This document shows positions 52,551 to 64,000 of a stretch of 64,000 nt of DNA, one piece after another. The position numbers were made by a program, and so were the translations under genes. The notes under the pieces were generated by a model. It made no database searches, was not told the DNA's origin, and saw nothing but the letters and a program-made list of their open reading frames with translations. The stretch spans positions 25,329 to 89,328 of the forward strand of contig JAUCBJ010000597.1 of NCBI GenBank assembly GCA_032718475.1. The letters run 5' to 3'. Source of the stretch: Nemertoderma westbladi. Lineage: Eukaryota > Xenacoelomorpha > Nemertodermatida > Nemertodermatidae. How positions within the stretch are numbered: position 1 is the stretch's first letter; every line of letters starts with the position of its first letter.

Positions 52551-55500
52551 CTGGATAAACGGAAAACAAAGAAATATAATAATAATACTCCAGAAACTCA
52601 CCTTTATCTGTCCAGGCAGTGCTCCAGAAACTCACCTGTATCTGTCCAGACAATGCTCCAGAAACTCACATGTATCTGTCCAGACAATACTCCAGAAGCT
52701 CACCTGCATCTGTCCAGACAATGCTCCAGAAACTTACCTGTATCTGTCCAGACACAGGCAATGCTCCAGAAACTCACCTGTATCTGTCCAGGCACAGGCA
52801 ATGCTCCAGAAACTCACCTGTATCTATCCAGGCAATGCTCCAGAAACTCACCTGTATCTGTCCAGACACAGGCAATGCTCCAGAAACTCACCTTCGCCTG
52901 TATCTGTCCAGACAATGCTCCAGAAACTCACCTGTATCTGTCCAGACACAGACAATGCTCCAGAAACTCACCTGTATCTGTCCAGACACAGCCGCTCCAG
53001 AAACTCACCTGTATCTGTCCAGACACAGGCAATGCTCCAGAAACTCACCTGTATCTGTCCAGACACAGACAATGCACCAGAAACTCACCTGCATCTGTCC
53101 AGACAATGCTCCAGAAACTCACATGTATCTGTCCAGACAATGCTCCAGAAACTCACATGTATCTGTCCAGACAATACTCCAGAAGCTCACCTTTATCTGT
53201 CCAGACACAGGCAATGCTCCAGAAACTCACCTGTATCTGTCCAGACATAGGCAATGCTCCAGAAACTCACCTGTATCTGTCCAGACAATGCTCCAGAAAC
53301 TCACCTGTATCTGTCCAGACACAGGCAATGCTCCAGAAACTCACCTGTATCTGTCCAGACATAGGCAATGCTCCAGAAACTCACCTGTATCTGTCCAGAC
53401 ACAGACAATGCACCAGAAACTCACCTGCATCTGTCCAGACAATGCTCCAGAAACTCACATGTATCTGTCCAGACAATACTCCAGAAGCTCACCTTTATCT
53501 GTCCAGGCAGTGCTCCAGAAACTTACCTGTATCTGTCCAGACACAGGCAATGCTCCAGAAACTCACCTGTATCTGTCCAGGCACAGGCAATGCTCCAGAA
53601 ACTCACCTGTATCTATCCAGGCAATGCTCCAGAAACTCACCTGTATCTGTCCAGACACAGGCAATGCTCCAGAAACTCACCTTCGCCTGTATCTGTCCAG
53701 AAAATGCTCCAGAAACTCACCTGTATCTGTCCAGACACAGACAATGCTCCAGAAACTCACCTTCGCCTGTATCTGTCCAGACACAGCCGCTCCAGAAACT
53801 CACCTGTATCTGTCCAAGCACAGGCAATGCTCCAGAAACTCACCTGTATCTGTCCAGACACAGGCAATGCTCCAGAAACTCACCTGTATCTGTCCAGACA
53901 CAGGCAATGCTCCAGAAACTCACCTGTATCTGTCCAGACTCAGGCAATGCTCCAGAAACTCACCTGTATCTATCCAGACACAGACAATGCACCAGAAACT
54001 CACCTGCATCTGTCCAGACAATGCTCCAGAAACTCACCTGTATCTGTCCAGACACAGCCAATGCTCCAGAAACTCACCTGTATCTGTCCAGGCACAGGTA
54101 ATGCTCCAGAAACTCACCTGTATCTGTCCAGACACAGGCAATGCTCCAGAAACTCACCTGTATCTGTCCAGAAAATGCTCCAGAAACTCACCTGTATCTG
54201 TCCAGACACAGACAATGCTCCAGAAACTCACCTGTATCTGTCCAGACACAGCCAATGCTCCAGAAACTCACCTGTATCTGTCCAGGCACAGGTAATGCTC
54301 CAGAAACTCACCTGTATCTGTCCAGACACAGGCAATGCTCCAGAAACTCACCTGTATCTGTCCAGACACAGGCAATGCTCCAGAAACTTACCTGTATCTG
54401 TCCAGAAAATGCTCCAGAAACTCACCTGTATCTGTCCAGACACAGCCAATGCTCCAGAAACTCACCTGTATCTGTCCAGGCACAGGTAATGCTCCAGAAA
54501 CTCACCTGTATCTGTCCAGACACAGACAATGCTCCAGAAACTCACCTGTATCTGTCCAGGCACAGGTAATGCTCCAGAAACTCACCTGTATCTGTCCAGA
54601 CACAGGCAATGCTCCAGAAACTCACCTGTATCTGTCCAGACACAGCCAATGCTCCAGAAACTCACCTGTATCTGTCCAGGCACAGGTAATGCTCCAGAAA
54701 CTCACCTGTATCTGTCCAGACACAGACAATGCTCCAGAAACTCACCTGTATCTGTCCAGGCACAGGTAATGCTCCAGAAACTCACCTGTATCTGTCCAGA
54801 CACAGGCAATGCTCCAGAAACTCACCTGTATCTGTCCAGACACAGACAATGCTCCAGAAACTCACCTGTATCTGTCCAGACACAGACAATGCTCCAGAAA
54901 CTCACCTGTATCTGTCCAGACACAGGCAATGCTCCAGAAACTCACCTGTATCTGTCCAGACACAGACAATGCTCCAGAAACTCACCTGTATCTGTCCAGA
55001 CACAGACAATGCTCCAGAAACTCACCTGTATCTGTCCAGACACAGGCAATGCTCCAGAAACTCACCTGTATCTGTCCAGACACAGACAATGCTCCAGAAA
55101 CTCACCTGTATCTGTCCAGGCACAGGTAATGCTCCAGAAACTCACCTGTATCTGTCCAGACACAGGCAATGCTCCAGAAACTCACCTGTATCTGTCCAGA
55201 CACAGGCAATGCTCCAGAAACTCACCTGTATCTGTCCAGAAAATGCTCCAGAAACTCACCTGTATCTGTCCAGACACAGACAATGCTCCAGAAACTCACC
55301 TGTATCTGTCCAGACACAGCCAATGCTCCAGAAACTCACCTGTATCTGTCCAGACACAGACAATGCTCCAGAAACTCACCTGTATCTGTCCAGACACAGA
55401 CAATGCTCCAGAAACTCACCTGTATCTGTCCAGACACAGACAATGCTCCAGAAACTCACCTGTATCTGTCCAGACACAGACAATGCTCCAGAAACTCACC

Positions 55501-56626
55501 TGTATCTGTCCAGACACAGACAATGCTCCAGAAACTCACCTGTATCTGTCCAGACACAGACAATGCTCCAGAAACTCACCTGTATCTGTCCAGACACAGA
55601 CAATGCTCCAGAAACTCACCTGTATCTGTCCAGACACAGACAATGCTCCAGAAACTCACCTGTATCTGTCCAGACACAGACAATGCTCCAGAAACTCACC
55701 TGTATCTGTCCAGACACAGACAATGCTCCAGAAACTCACCTGTATCTGTCCAGACACAGACAATGCACCAGAAACTCACCTGTATCTGTCCAGACACAGA
55801 CAATGCTCCAGAAACTCACCTGTATCTGTCCAGACACAGACAATGCTCCAGAAACTCACCTGTATCTGTCCAGACACAGACAATGCTCCAGAAACTCACC
55901 TGTATCTGTCCAGACACAGACAATGCTCCAGAAACTCACCTGTATCTGTCCAGACACAGACAATGCTCCAGAAACTCACCTGTATCTGTCCAGACACAGA
56001 CAATGCTCCAGAAACTCACCTGTATCTGTCCAGGCACAGACAATGCTCCAGAAACTCACCTGTATCTGTCCAGACACAGACAATGCTCCAGAAACTCACC
56101 TGTATCTGTCCAGACAGTGTTCCAAATGCCGAGCGCAATATTCCAAGCGTTCTCTCCTTTCTTGGGGATCGCAGAATTGCAGCGCGTTGGTGAGAGAAAC
56201 TAAACGTTGGAGACAAATTCCAGAACGTTCGTTCATCATACGCCATAGGAAACTAGGGGTAACAAACATGACGGCTTGAAGCAGCAACATGATGGGCACC
56301 CATTGGTAGTACTGCAGCTCGAGGCTGCTCTTCTCCGACTTGCTGGGAGGGTAAGCAACATAGACACCGTCTTTCTCCAAAGGTACGTAATATGTGTTTC
56401 GTATCCAGCAAAAGTTATTCACGTAATTTTGCCAAGCGTCCGAGTATTCGTGAGGCACCCAGCATACGATGGGAGACCCAACAAACTGCTTCATGCTGAC
56501 CAGGAAGCAGAAACCCACAAGTAACCCGGAAGTGTAAATATAGTTCAATCTATCGGCCATGTCGTCATCCTGCTTCCGCTTGATGTGCAGGAATTTGGCC
56601 GCACGAAATAATAGTCTGTCTAGCAT
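51866..56626 (-). CDS. Innexin gap-junction protein, two exons
   Basis: Exon 1 (56626-56100) and exon 2 (52550-51866) join in phase 2 to 403 codons plus stop, a normal innexin length. Innexins form hexameric or octameric hemichannels linking cells. Features: N-terminal DRLNYIYTSG before TM1, two Cys in extracellular loop 1 (IVCWVP, NFCWI), the signature YYQW at the start of TM2 (YYQWVPIMLLLQAVMFVTPSF), TM3 (FLVPIYFMSKLLYIANCIGQ), two Cys in loop 2 (MCDYH, VQCVLP), TM4 (IYLFLWFWLVLLAVVTIY) and a cytoplasmic tail. The part just before TM3, encoded at the start of exon 2, is rich in Cys (ECCNGCKTWCVNKCFWFICR). The chain ends CTEV, a possible PDZ ligand. Confidence 0.93.
52551..56099 (-). repeat. 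Innexin intron: array built from its own 5' splice site
   Basis: From 56099 down to about 52590 the intron is a tandem array of a ~40-bp unit (shorter 34-bp forms occur), about 90 copies. On the minus strand every unit contains ggacagatacag|gtgagttt, the same sequence as the end of exon 1 plus the donor. So the array is a chain of donor-like sites. Only the ~40 bases before the acceptor are free of it. Long open frames through it (TCICPD, ETHLYLSRHRQ) are artefacts. Confidence 0.93.
56100..56626 (-). CDS. Innexin exon 1
   Basis: Start ATG at 56626-56624; donor ATACAG|gtgagt, with the last exon base at 56100. Encodes the N terminus, TM1, extracellular loop 1, TM2 and part of the cytoplasmic loop ending EHCLDRY plus two bases of a codon. 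Confidence 0.92.
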
Positions 56627-58920
56627 TTTGGTAGCCGTTTTGACACAATTACGGGATAAACTCCCCTCCTCTCATCTCCTTTCAAGTCTGTTATAGAGTT
56701 TAGAATATCTGTTTGGATGAAGTTCACAAAACTCAGTATATGAGGCGGTGGTAACATTTTCGAATGTTTTACATTGGCCATTGTTTGGAAATTATTAAAT
56801 ATATTATACATCATCATGTCATTATTTTGAACCTACTAGATATAAATAGTACATTTACTAAATAAGGCTAATAAATTATCTCTCTCTACGAACTTTTCTA
56901 CATAACCTACGCACACACGTCTTAAATACATAATATATAATATATATACAGTATTATACTCATGTACTCTATACTCTGATACAGTTTGTACAGCTATGAG
57001 CTATGTACGTACCACAGGTACTATATGAAACAAGGAACGATTTGGCATATTTTAAAATTTTTTTGAAGGTATGTTTGAGTTTTTATTAACATTTAATGGA
57101 TTCTATCTATTGGTAATAAAATCAGATAAATCATTCATACGACATACAAGAAAAACAGAAGGAACGATCACAGACAGATGCTAGTTCAGTCAGGATTTTC
57201 CATGTTAAAAACAATTTATCACCATGAAACTAATAAGTAGGCTTAGGAAGACATTACTCTTTTCTTATTGGGCGATTGCAGCTCATGACTCAGATCTCAG
57301 TTTGTGCTCTCTGAAGCAGACTAATTGGATTGTTGTCAGTGGGGAAATCTCAAGTCAATCTATAGTCAGTCTCCCTTGGAAACATGACAAAAACAGCTTT
57401 GGGAATATTCGTACAGAAAATTATTGATAAACCAACTTGGAAGCAAGATGCTGAAATCTGTGTCAGTGAGCAGCAGTCTGCTGTTATTATAGGCAGATTA
57501 GGATGAAACCATGATTATTTTATAGTAGATACAATATTATTAATTGTACAATAAACATATGGGAAGGCTATTGGCGTCTAATCGTCCGCGTTTACAACCC
57601 TCATTAAATTTGATTGGTAAATATCCTTATTATCCTTCATATGATTGCTGAATATAATTAGTGTTTACGATTTCATCTCCTAACAAAATAAATTATATGA
57701 TGGTTCTTGGAAAACTAATTAGCTACCAAAGGGACGGCTTTCCAGGTGCATGCATTTATTTTCCTTAGAAAATCCATAAACTACACCCCTCCTGCTTACT
57801 AAGTGCATCAGCACCCACCTTTCCAATTCTGTTACAATCTTGGTTCTTTATTGGCTAATTTTTATGTGCTTCATTCAACTCTGATTAAAATAGTTCATAT
57901 TAATCCTAACCAAACAGGTTGTCCATTTGACCCTGTTGGCAAAGAGCTGTATTACTAATTTGTAAACTTTATTTTATTCAAAAGGACAGAATAACTGACC
58001 ATTTTTACTGGAAAATTAATAAATTTATTGGTATAGAGCCATAGACTACCCATTATTGAGAGCAAGTGCCTTTACCCATGTAGTTATGGACTACCTGTCC
58101 TGTCAGCCTCAGCTGTCAATTTCATGATAATTGGCAATGACACACTCAACTGATTGAAATTAAGATATGGAAGTTCCCTAACTCATGAATCATTCCTTGA
58201 AAAATATTACCTGATAGAAAATGTAATCTAAAACTATAGGCCTACTTCCTACTTGTAAACTAAAATTATTGCTTTCAAAGTGTACATCGATTTGACTTAA
58301 AGTTAAAAATTAGCAGAATAGATGATACTACTGTAGTGGTAAAAGATATCGTAAATATTGCTAAATGCAATATTTAAGGAGTTATCGCCAGATAGGTCAA
58401 CCATTGGACCATATCCCTCCGCAATAACAGCGGCAGCTGCTAAACTAAGGTTTTGCACATCCCGTCATTCGCCTTACCAATGGACAACTACACCCACAAA
58501 ATAATTTCTTGCCTAAGAAATCAATAATCTTAGTCATTGTGTTTTCCTTATTTATTACTAAGAAAAGTGGCGCCGGCTGGTAATAAGGCATCGCAATCTA
58601 CCCCCCGCACCGCTTGGACGTATCCCCAGGCTGTTCCAGACACAACGCTCATTCTCCCTCTCCCTGTGTATTTAATGTAGGCGTATCCATTGCTAAGGAA
58701 CTGAAGGAAAGTGGAGGATAAATTACATCTCATAATATCTAGAGCAAACACAAAGTACAAGCACCAATTGGAACTAGAAGATACTAAAATGCAGAAAAAG
58801 TCAAAGAAAACCTTGCATTGATCACTGCATTGATTGGGTTGGGTGAATTCTTAGCCCGCGGGTTAGTAAAGGAGCAGGTTTCAGAGGCGTATTGGGGGAA
58901 CCAAAACAATAAACGTTGTT
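56627..58920. other. Innexin upstream region and intergenic DNA
   Basis: No coding frame with recognisable similarity. It should include the innexin promoter (minus strand). Confidence 0.5.
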
Positions 58921-58924
58921 GTTT

Positions 58925-59022
58925 TGAGGGCTAAGAATATCCACGGGCTAAGAATACTCGCCGGCTAAGAATACTCGCCGGCTAAGAATACTCGCCGGCT
59001 AAGAATACTCGCGGGCTAAGAA
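58925..59022 (+). repeat. Short tandem repeat, ggctaagaatactcgcc units
   Basis: About five copies of a 17- to 18-bp unit; the last copy reads gggctaagaattc. Confidence 0.85.
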
Positions 59023-62000
59023 TTCTTGAGACCATTGATTGATATAATGATAGAATATAACCTAATTGATAATAAACAGACAGTAGACAGTGTATTATAT
59101 TCTACTTTGATAGTATTGACAAAATGTTTCTTTTCTTTGAAGCCTAACTAACTACACATACTAAATACATTATATCATTTTGTATTTAACTACAGTATAA
59201 TATTATATAGATTTTTATATAAATACTGTATAAATGAAACTTTGTTGTGTTGTCAACATGAAACGGTTCCATTATGAAGCTTTACCTGTAGTGTTCTACT
59301 TTAGTAAACTCAATATTCAATTTTTGAAGCTGGTTTTTGGCAATGACGGGACACGACACCCCAACATTTTAAAGCCTTCCTAACATTATAGAATATAATA
59401 TGTGCTATGATTCTCATGTTCTCCCTGTAAGCGCCAAGCAAGAGCAGTCATATAAAAGTACAGACTACACTAACACTGTTGCACCGCAAAGTAGAGCAAC
59501 TTTAAGGAGATTGAACCGAAATTAACATTTCCATCCAAGTGGACTCGAACCTACGGCCTCTGAACGCAGAGGTGCGAAACAAAGGTATCGGATTGAACAA
59601 GTACGTCGAAGTTGCAACGCCAAAATATATAAATCCTAGCTGTCCTTTCTTCCTATTCCTATTTTCTCAACTTGCATTATCGAGTTACACTCTTTTGCAT
59701 CTCACCGACTCAATTTTTACTAGCTTTTTGCACTCATAGGGATCACTTTAGTTTATAAATAATCATTTTCATAAGAAATCACTAGCAACTGTACCGCGGT
59801 ATGCAGTAATGTGCTTGTACATTTATGTTAGTAGAAGTAGGCCTATAGTACAGTATGTGTACAGTACAACCGTGACAAACAATGTATAAGAATACCATTA
59901 AATAAATAAGCTTACAAATATATGGAATAGAATATATCGCAGGCTACACACAGAGCTTGTGATTAACTGTAGTGTGGCTTCCTTATATATATATATACCA
60001 TGAGCGTGGGGCAGGAGTGCAAAATATTGGAGCCAGCAGGTAGAATGCTATAATGCCATACCCACCCACCACCGCTTCCTCGGGTATACTCAGCAGTCGT
60101 AGCCAGGGGGGAATGGCGATATTTCCTAGCTGGCACACACACCCTTGAGGACTACCCGCAAGGCATAGCCTATATTAGGTTGGAGCTAGAGCTACTGATT
60201 CATTCACAGTCACCTTCGTCACTGCCGTGGGATTGGAGGAAAAGATCCACTGAGTTTGCCTGCATCCACTGGTCCATATTCCTGGGCTTACATTGAATCC
60301 CAGGTAGTTACCGGTGAGTGATCATTGAATGCCGACAATGCACTGATTAATCTCAACCATAGGCCCCAGGCAAACCGCTGGCAAATACTGATAGCTAATA
60401 TTATTGATGTAGTTTAATTCATTGATTGTTAAATAGATCTGTGTAAATGTTTACCATCGGAAATCGCACCGGCAGTGTTAAAATAACACTCGTTATTTTC
60501 CTCGGGATGCTGGGTTCCCTTTGCTATCCGCTTACGGGATGGAACTGGACTGGACAGTATGTCTAATACAACAAGTTTACTTTCACCACTTACTGCCAGA
60601 AATCCGACGTATCTGCGAGACAAAATCGCTCCAATGCACTTCATCTCCTCTATATATGTAGATCCCTTGGAATCCACCATGTAATCGTAGTTACTGTATA
60701 TGTGATGGGTTGCTTGTTTAGGTTTACAAGCCTATTAGAGGTGACAGCCAGGCAACAAATTATCTGATTGAATAACGTAGTTTGCAAAGTGGACTTCATG
60801 GCTTCAAATTAATGTTTTACCACTTTTCCCTCCATTACGGAAAGAAGTCGCCTTGAGAATTTAATGGAATATCTGCTTTGATTCAATACTGTATAATAAG
60901 TATGATGTGACAAAAGGGTGAAAAGCCTCTCCAAACATCCTTCCTATGGCCGGGTAAGTACGGAAACATACCGAGTAGTTGACGAATATGTCGTCGACCT
61001 TGGCGCTAGCAGTATGCAAGAGGTTTAGGTGGGGCAGGAGTTTGTCCTTGTCATAAGTGGTTGAGATTTATTCACTCCACTCACGCCACCATACCTACGA
61101 GACTACACAGGGTCCCCCTGCACTTCACACGTACACATATTCCATTCAAATAACACACCGGTAGGTACATTTCACTTGCGGATGGTGCTTGCTGAATTCT
61201 GATAACCTTGACTGGCTAATGTGATGCGATGCGATTGTCAAACATCCATAATTCTAAATCGCCCTAGACTCTAACGCCGGCGCAACAATAAACAATAAAC
61301 TAAGCACAATAGAACAGGTTATAGTTTTATTTTTGAGAATAATCAGCTTTTATTTGCGTCGAATTTCCCCCCCCCCCCCCCCCCCCCCCCCTATCTGATC
61401 TGTATTATATCAACAGATAGGATTGGAGGCCAAGGTTTATTCTGCATATTTTTTACACTTAGAATAATATTTTGAATTATTTTTCAAAATATCAATTTTT
61501 CAAATTCATGTAAGTCCATGACATCAATGTCATCAAAATACACAATCTGCAAATAATGTAAAATTAATGAGTTAAAATTTATCAACATTGGGGAATTGAC
61601 CCTGAGAAATGATCAACACTGCTTGTTGCGCAACAAGCCCACAAGTGTGTCATATAATAAGAGTGCGTTTCTAATATTACTCTCTCGCAACCACGATCTG
61701 ATATTTGTATCTTGGATTTAATTAACTGGTAGTATGATGCAACTGCGTATTGGTTTCAAAACAAATAGTTGGAAGAATACTTGGAAATAATTGAAGAATT
61801 AAGGCTGAAGATAGGAGTGTGTAGTTAGTTATTTGGCATTGTACCAGGTTGTGTTGATATTGACAACCATTTCATTAGCAATCCCTTAGTGTAGAGCCTA
61901 ACAACAGCACGATGATGTTGACAATTCCCATCTGTGGCCGATATTTTGAAGCAACTAACTGCCTTTAACAATTAACCAAAGTAAGCTAACGATCCTACGG

Positions 62001-64000
62001 GCGGGCGGGGATGGTTGGGATTTACAAAATAAATAGGTTTTCCATTTGGTTAGTAATTTGATTGACATACTTTGTTAAGATGCTGTGTGTTTATTATGTT
62101 AGGAAGCTTCCTTTGTCGTGCATAGGCGTTCCTTCTTTGCATTCATTATGACGGTTGTTATTGTAATAACATAAAGTAACCAGGAGGCTCTTTCTCTTTG
62201 CAACTGAACTTGTTGCACCAACATGATTATTACCAGCCTCACAGTATTATATTCTGGGAAATTACTTAATGAATTCAATTTAAAATGATATATAATTAAT
62301 GAATTTCCTCCTCCCATATAATTATGATAGCTACTGATATTATTATACTATAATTCTGATGGCCTGGAATACTCCTGCAAATTGCTCACAAAGTTAGTCA
62401 AATAAAACTCAGTAGGCCTAGAGTAAAATACTTTGCAAAGCAGGTTGTTTGTTTCTCTTATCTCCAATACGAATGGTAACAATATTTTTACATGTACGAA
62501 TGTTAAAGTCGTGGCTGAATGTGAGAACGTGAAAAACGAATTACCAAACGCACAGAACGCACGAACTACCAACGGCTCCTATCTCTTGGCTGTTGCCTGT
62601 AAGGCAGAGAGGGTAACAACTACTGTAGCTACCAAGGTCGAATACTCACAACGTTCTTTACTACCAGAGGATAAACTACTTACCCATTACAGTTGAGTGG
62701 GCTCAATCTAGTTCCTTAGATTTAACGACTTAACGTAAACTAAGAAGTTTTAGGGCCCGAACTCATCACCTTTCATATGGAATACCTACGATCTAACCAT
62801 GAGATTAATCTGAGCATATTCTAATTATTGACTATTTTGCTGCGTAGTCCGTAGGCACAACTTGTCAGGTATTAAACGGTAAACCCAGATCATTGAGAGT
62901 TGTTAAGAGTCATACAGGGTTTCATCTTCTACTAATGCCTACATGGTTTGACGTACTATAGTGAACATTACGACAAATCCTGAAATCAAGTCGCCCCACA
63001 GTACTCAAGCTGACATACATTCTCCTTGAAAGGCGATGTTCTCATGTCACCAGTAATCCTTGAATCTTGCGAAACTAGCGAAGGAAACTTATTGTCTGTC
63101 CACCATGTCTGTTAAGCGTATAGATTGCTGTAGTTGTGGACACTGGACAGGCTGATAATTCCTGCGATAGAAGAGACCGTCTAGATTTAATGGGTGGGAT
63201 TGCAGGGTATTGCCGGGTTTAGCCAGTGAGGTGTCCCCACATAAATGAATAGCATCTCATATCCAACATTGATTACCCTGCCTAACATTCTGGTATATGT
63301 AACATCCAAGTACCATATGTTGTCAGAAGTAACACCATCCACAAAATCAATGATCTCTCTATGGATCAACTGCTATTCAAAATCAGTATTATAACTGCCA
63401 CGAATTTGGTCTACACTCTATGAGATCAACATTGGTGGCAGCTCCTTCAAGCTGTACAACAACGGCTGATACTGCCTCCAATAGTCATAAATTACACCAG
63501 CAAAGCCAACTGTGTAATTTCATTTCATTGATTACCCCGGTCGATGTCGGTATTATATTAGATAAAATAAAACATATAGTAAAACAAGCATGAGTAGAAT
63601 AAAATGGTAGTGCGCTGTTATAAAATATGATTAAATTGGCACGAATGAAGTGGTCGTATTAGTGGAAGTTAAAGGATATTTATTGCCCCCAGATTAAAGC
63701 AATTAATTATACAGGAAGTTTGCTTGAATTTTATCTTCATAGGGCGTACATCCCAGCGTGACTCTTGCCAGGGTATCTGAGCGCCGGTATTCATAGGTCA
63801 ACAGCGAGACAATAACTGAAGCGGGTATTCATTCCTAGCTTTCCGAAATGTTTTAGAGAGACTCACGGATAGAACATCAGAGTTCATTTGAGAGGTAATA
63901 CCGAACGCAACGCCTGTGGAATTGGTAGATTCGATTCGATGCGGGTCTTTTTTCTGTAGAATTTTTCTAATTCATGATTGGAATACCATCACACTGATGT
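59023..64000. other. Intergenic DNA, no gene supported
   Basis: AT-rich with several short chance frames. A tRNA-type B box in antisense (ggactcgaacc at 59541) and a C27 run (about 61366-61391) stand out. Nothing codes convincingly. Confidence 0.5.
61366..61391 (+). repeat. Poly-C run
   Basis: About 26 consecutive C, a likely spot of assembly uncertainty. Confidence 0.9.

Noticed and set aside
52449-56279. Several overlapping plus-strand frames of 100-560 codons
   Set aside because: Products of the innexin intron array; the real coding sequence is on the minus strand.
59541-59575. tRNA gene in antisense
   Set aside because: A B box (ggactcgaacc) is present, but the anticodon arm is one base short and no acceptor stem pairs; at most a tRNA-derived remnant.
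60429-60680. Possible minus-strand exon (gtaagt donor, ag acceptor near 60594-60649)
   Set aside because: Only ~56 bases, no recognisable domain and no neighbouring exon.
62433-62696. 87-codon plus-strand frame
   Set aside because: No family pattern, AT-rich surroundings, no splice or promoter evidence.

Overview
The window is animal nuclear DNA from an invertebrate. It holds spliceosomal genes (an EGFR/ErbB receptor tyrosine kinase on +, an innexin on -), LINE fragments, a MITE and very large minisatellites. The two-exon innexin and the single ErbB-type receptor suggest a non-vertebrate bilaterian, perhaps a spiralian. The exact taxon is not visible.

Left part (1-18886): an almost complete Maverick/Polinton, a large virus-like DNA transposon, with ~666-bp terminal inverted repeats (TIRs) about 99% identical. 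Leftward genes (753-2718) and rightward genes (3414-18078) diverge from a control region at 2719-3413. The recognisable Polinton genes are protein-primed DNA polymerase B, packaging ATPase, retrovirus-type integrase with a chromodomain, major capsid protein, two tandem penton-like proteins, an adenain-type protease and a basic core-like protein. Less usual are a full-length TATA-binding-protein (TBP)-like gene right behind the polymerase, a tentative PC4-like ssDNA-binding gene and a dUTPase-fold gene with altered catalytic motifs. Most long genes are broken by small frameshifts, so this copy is probably dead. Most of the small genes are open.

Middle part (19696-41035): nine exons of an ErbB receptor on +, from the last extracellular cysteine-rich segment through the transmembrane segment, kinase and C-terminal tail. 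The tail carries seven YxN motifs and ends in a PDZ-type ligand. All splice phases agree. The receptor's N-terminal exons must lie left of the window, so the Polinton appears to sit in an ErbB intron. Three introns contain long tandem arrays, among them a ~7.5 kb array of an 18-bp unit between the activation-loop exon and the next kinase exon.

Right part: LINE remnants (42.3-43.6 kb); an intronless C2H2 zinc-finger gene (44262-45641) between two ~500-bp direct repeats; a 23-bp minisatellite (47.3-49.6 kb); AT-rich DNA; then a two-exon innexin gene on - (51866-56626) whose intron is a ~3.5 kb array of a ~40-bp unit. From 56.6 to 64 kb I see no convincing gene.

The two signals I find most unusual are (a) the TBP-like gene, possibly with a PC4-like partner, inside a Polinton, and (b) intronic minisatellites whose repeat unit copies the exon end plus the 5' splice site of their own intron. 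The second is clear in two unrelated genes on opposite strands.
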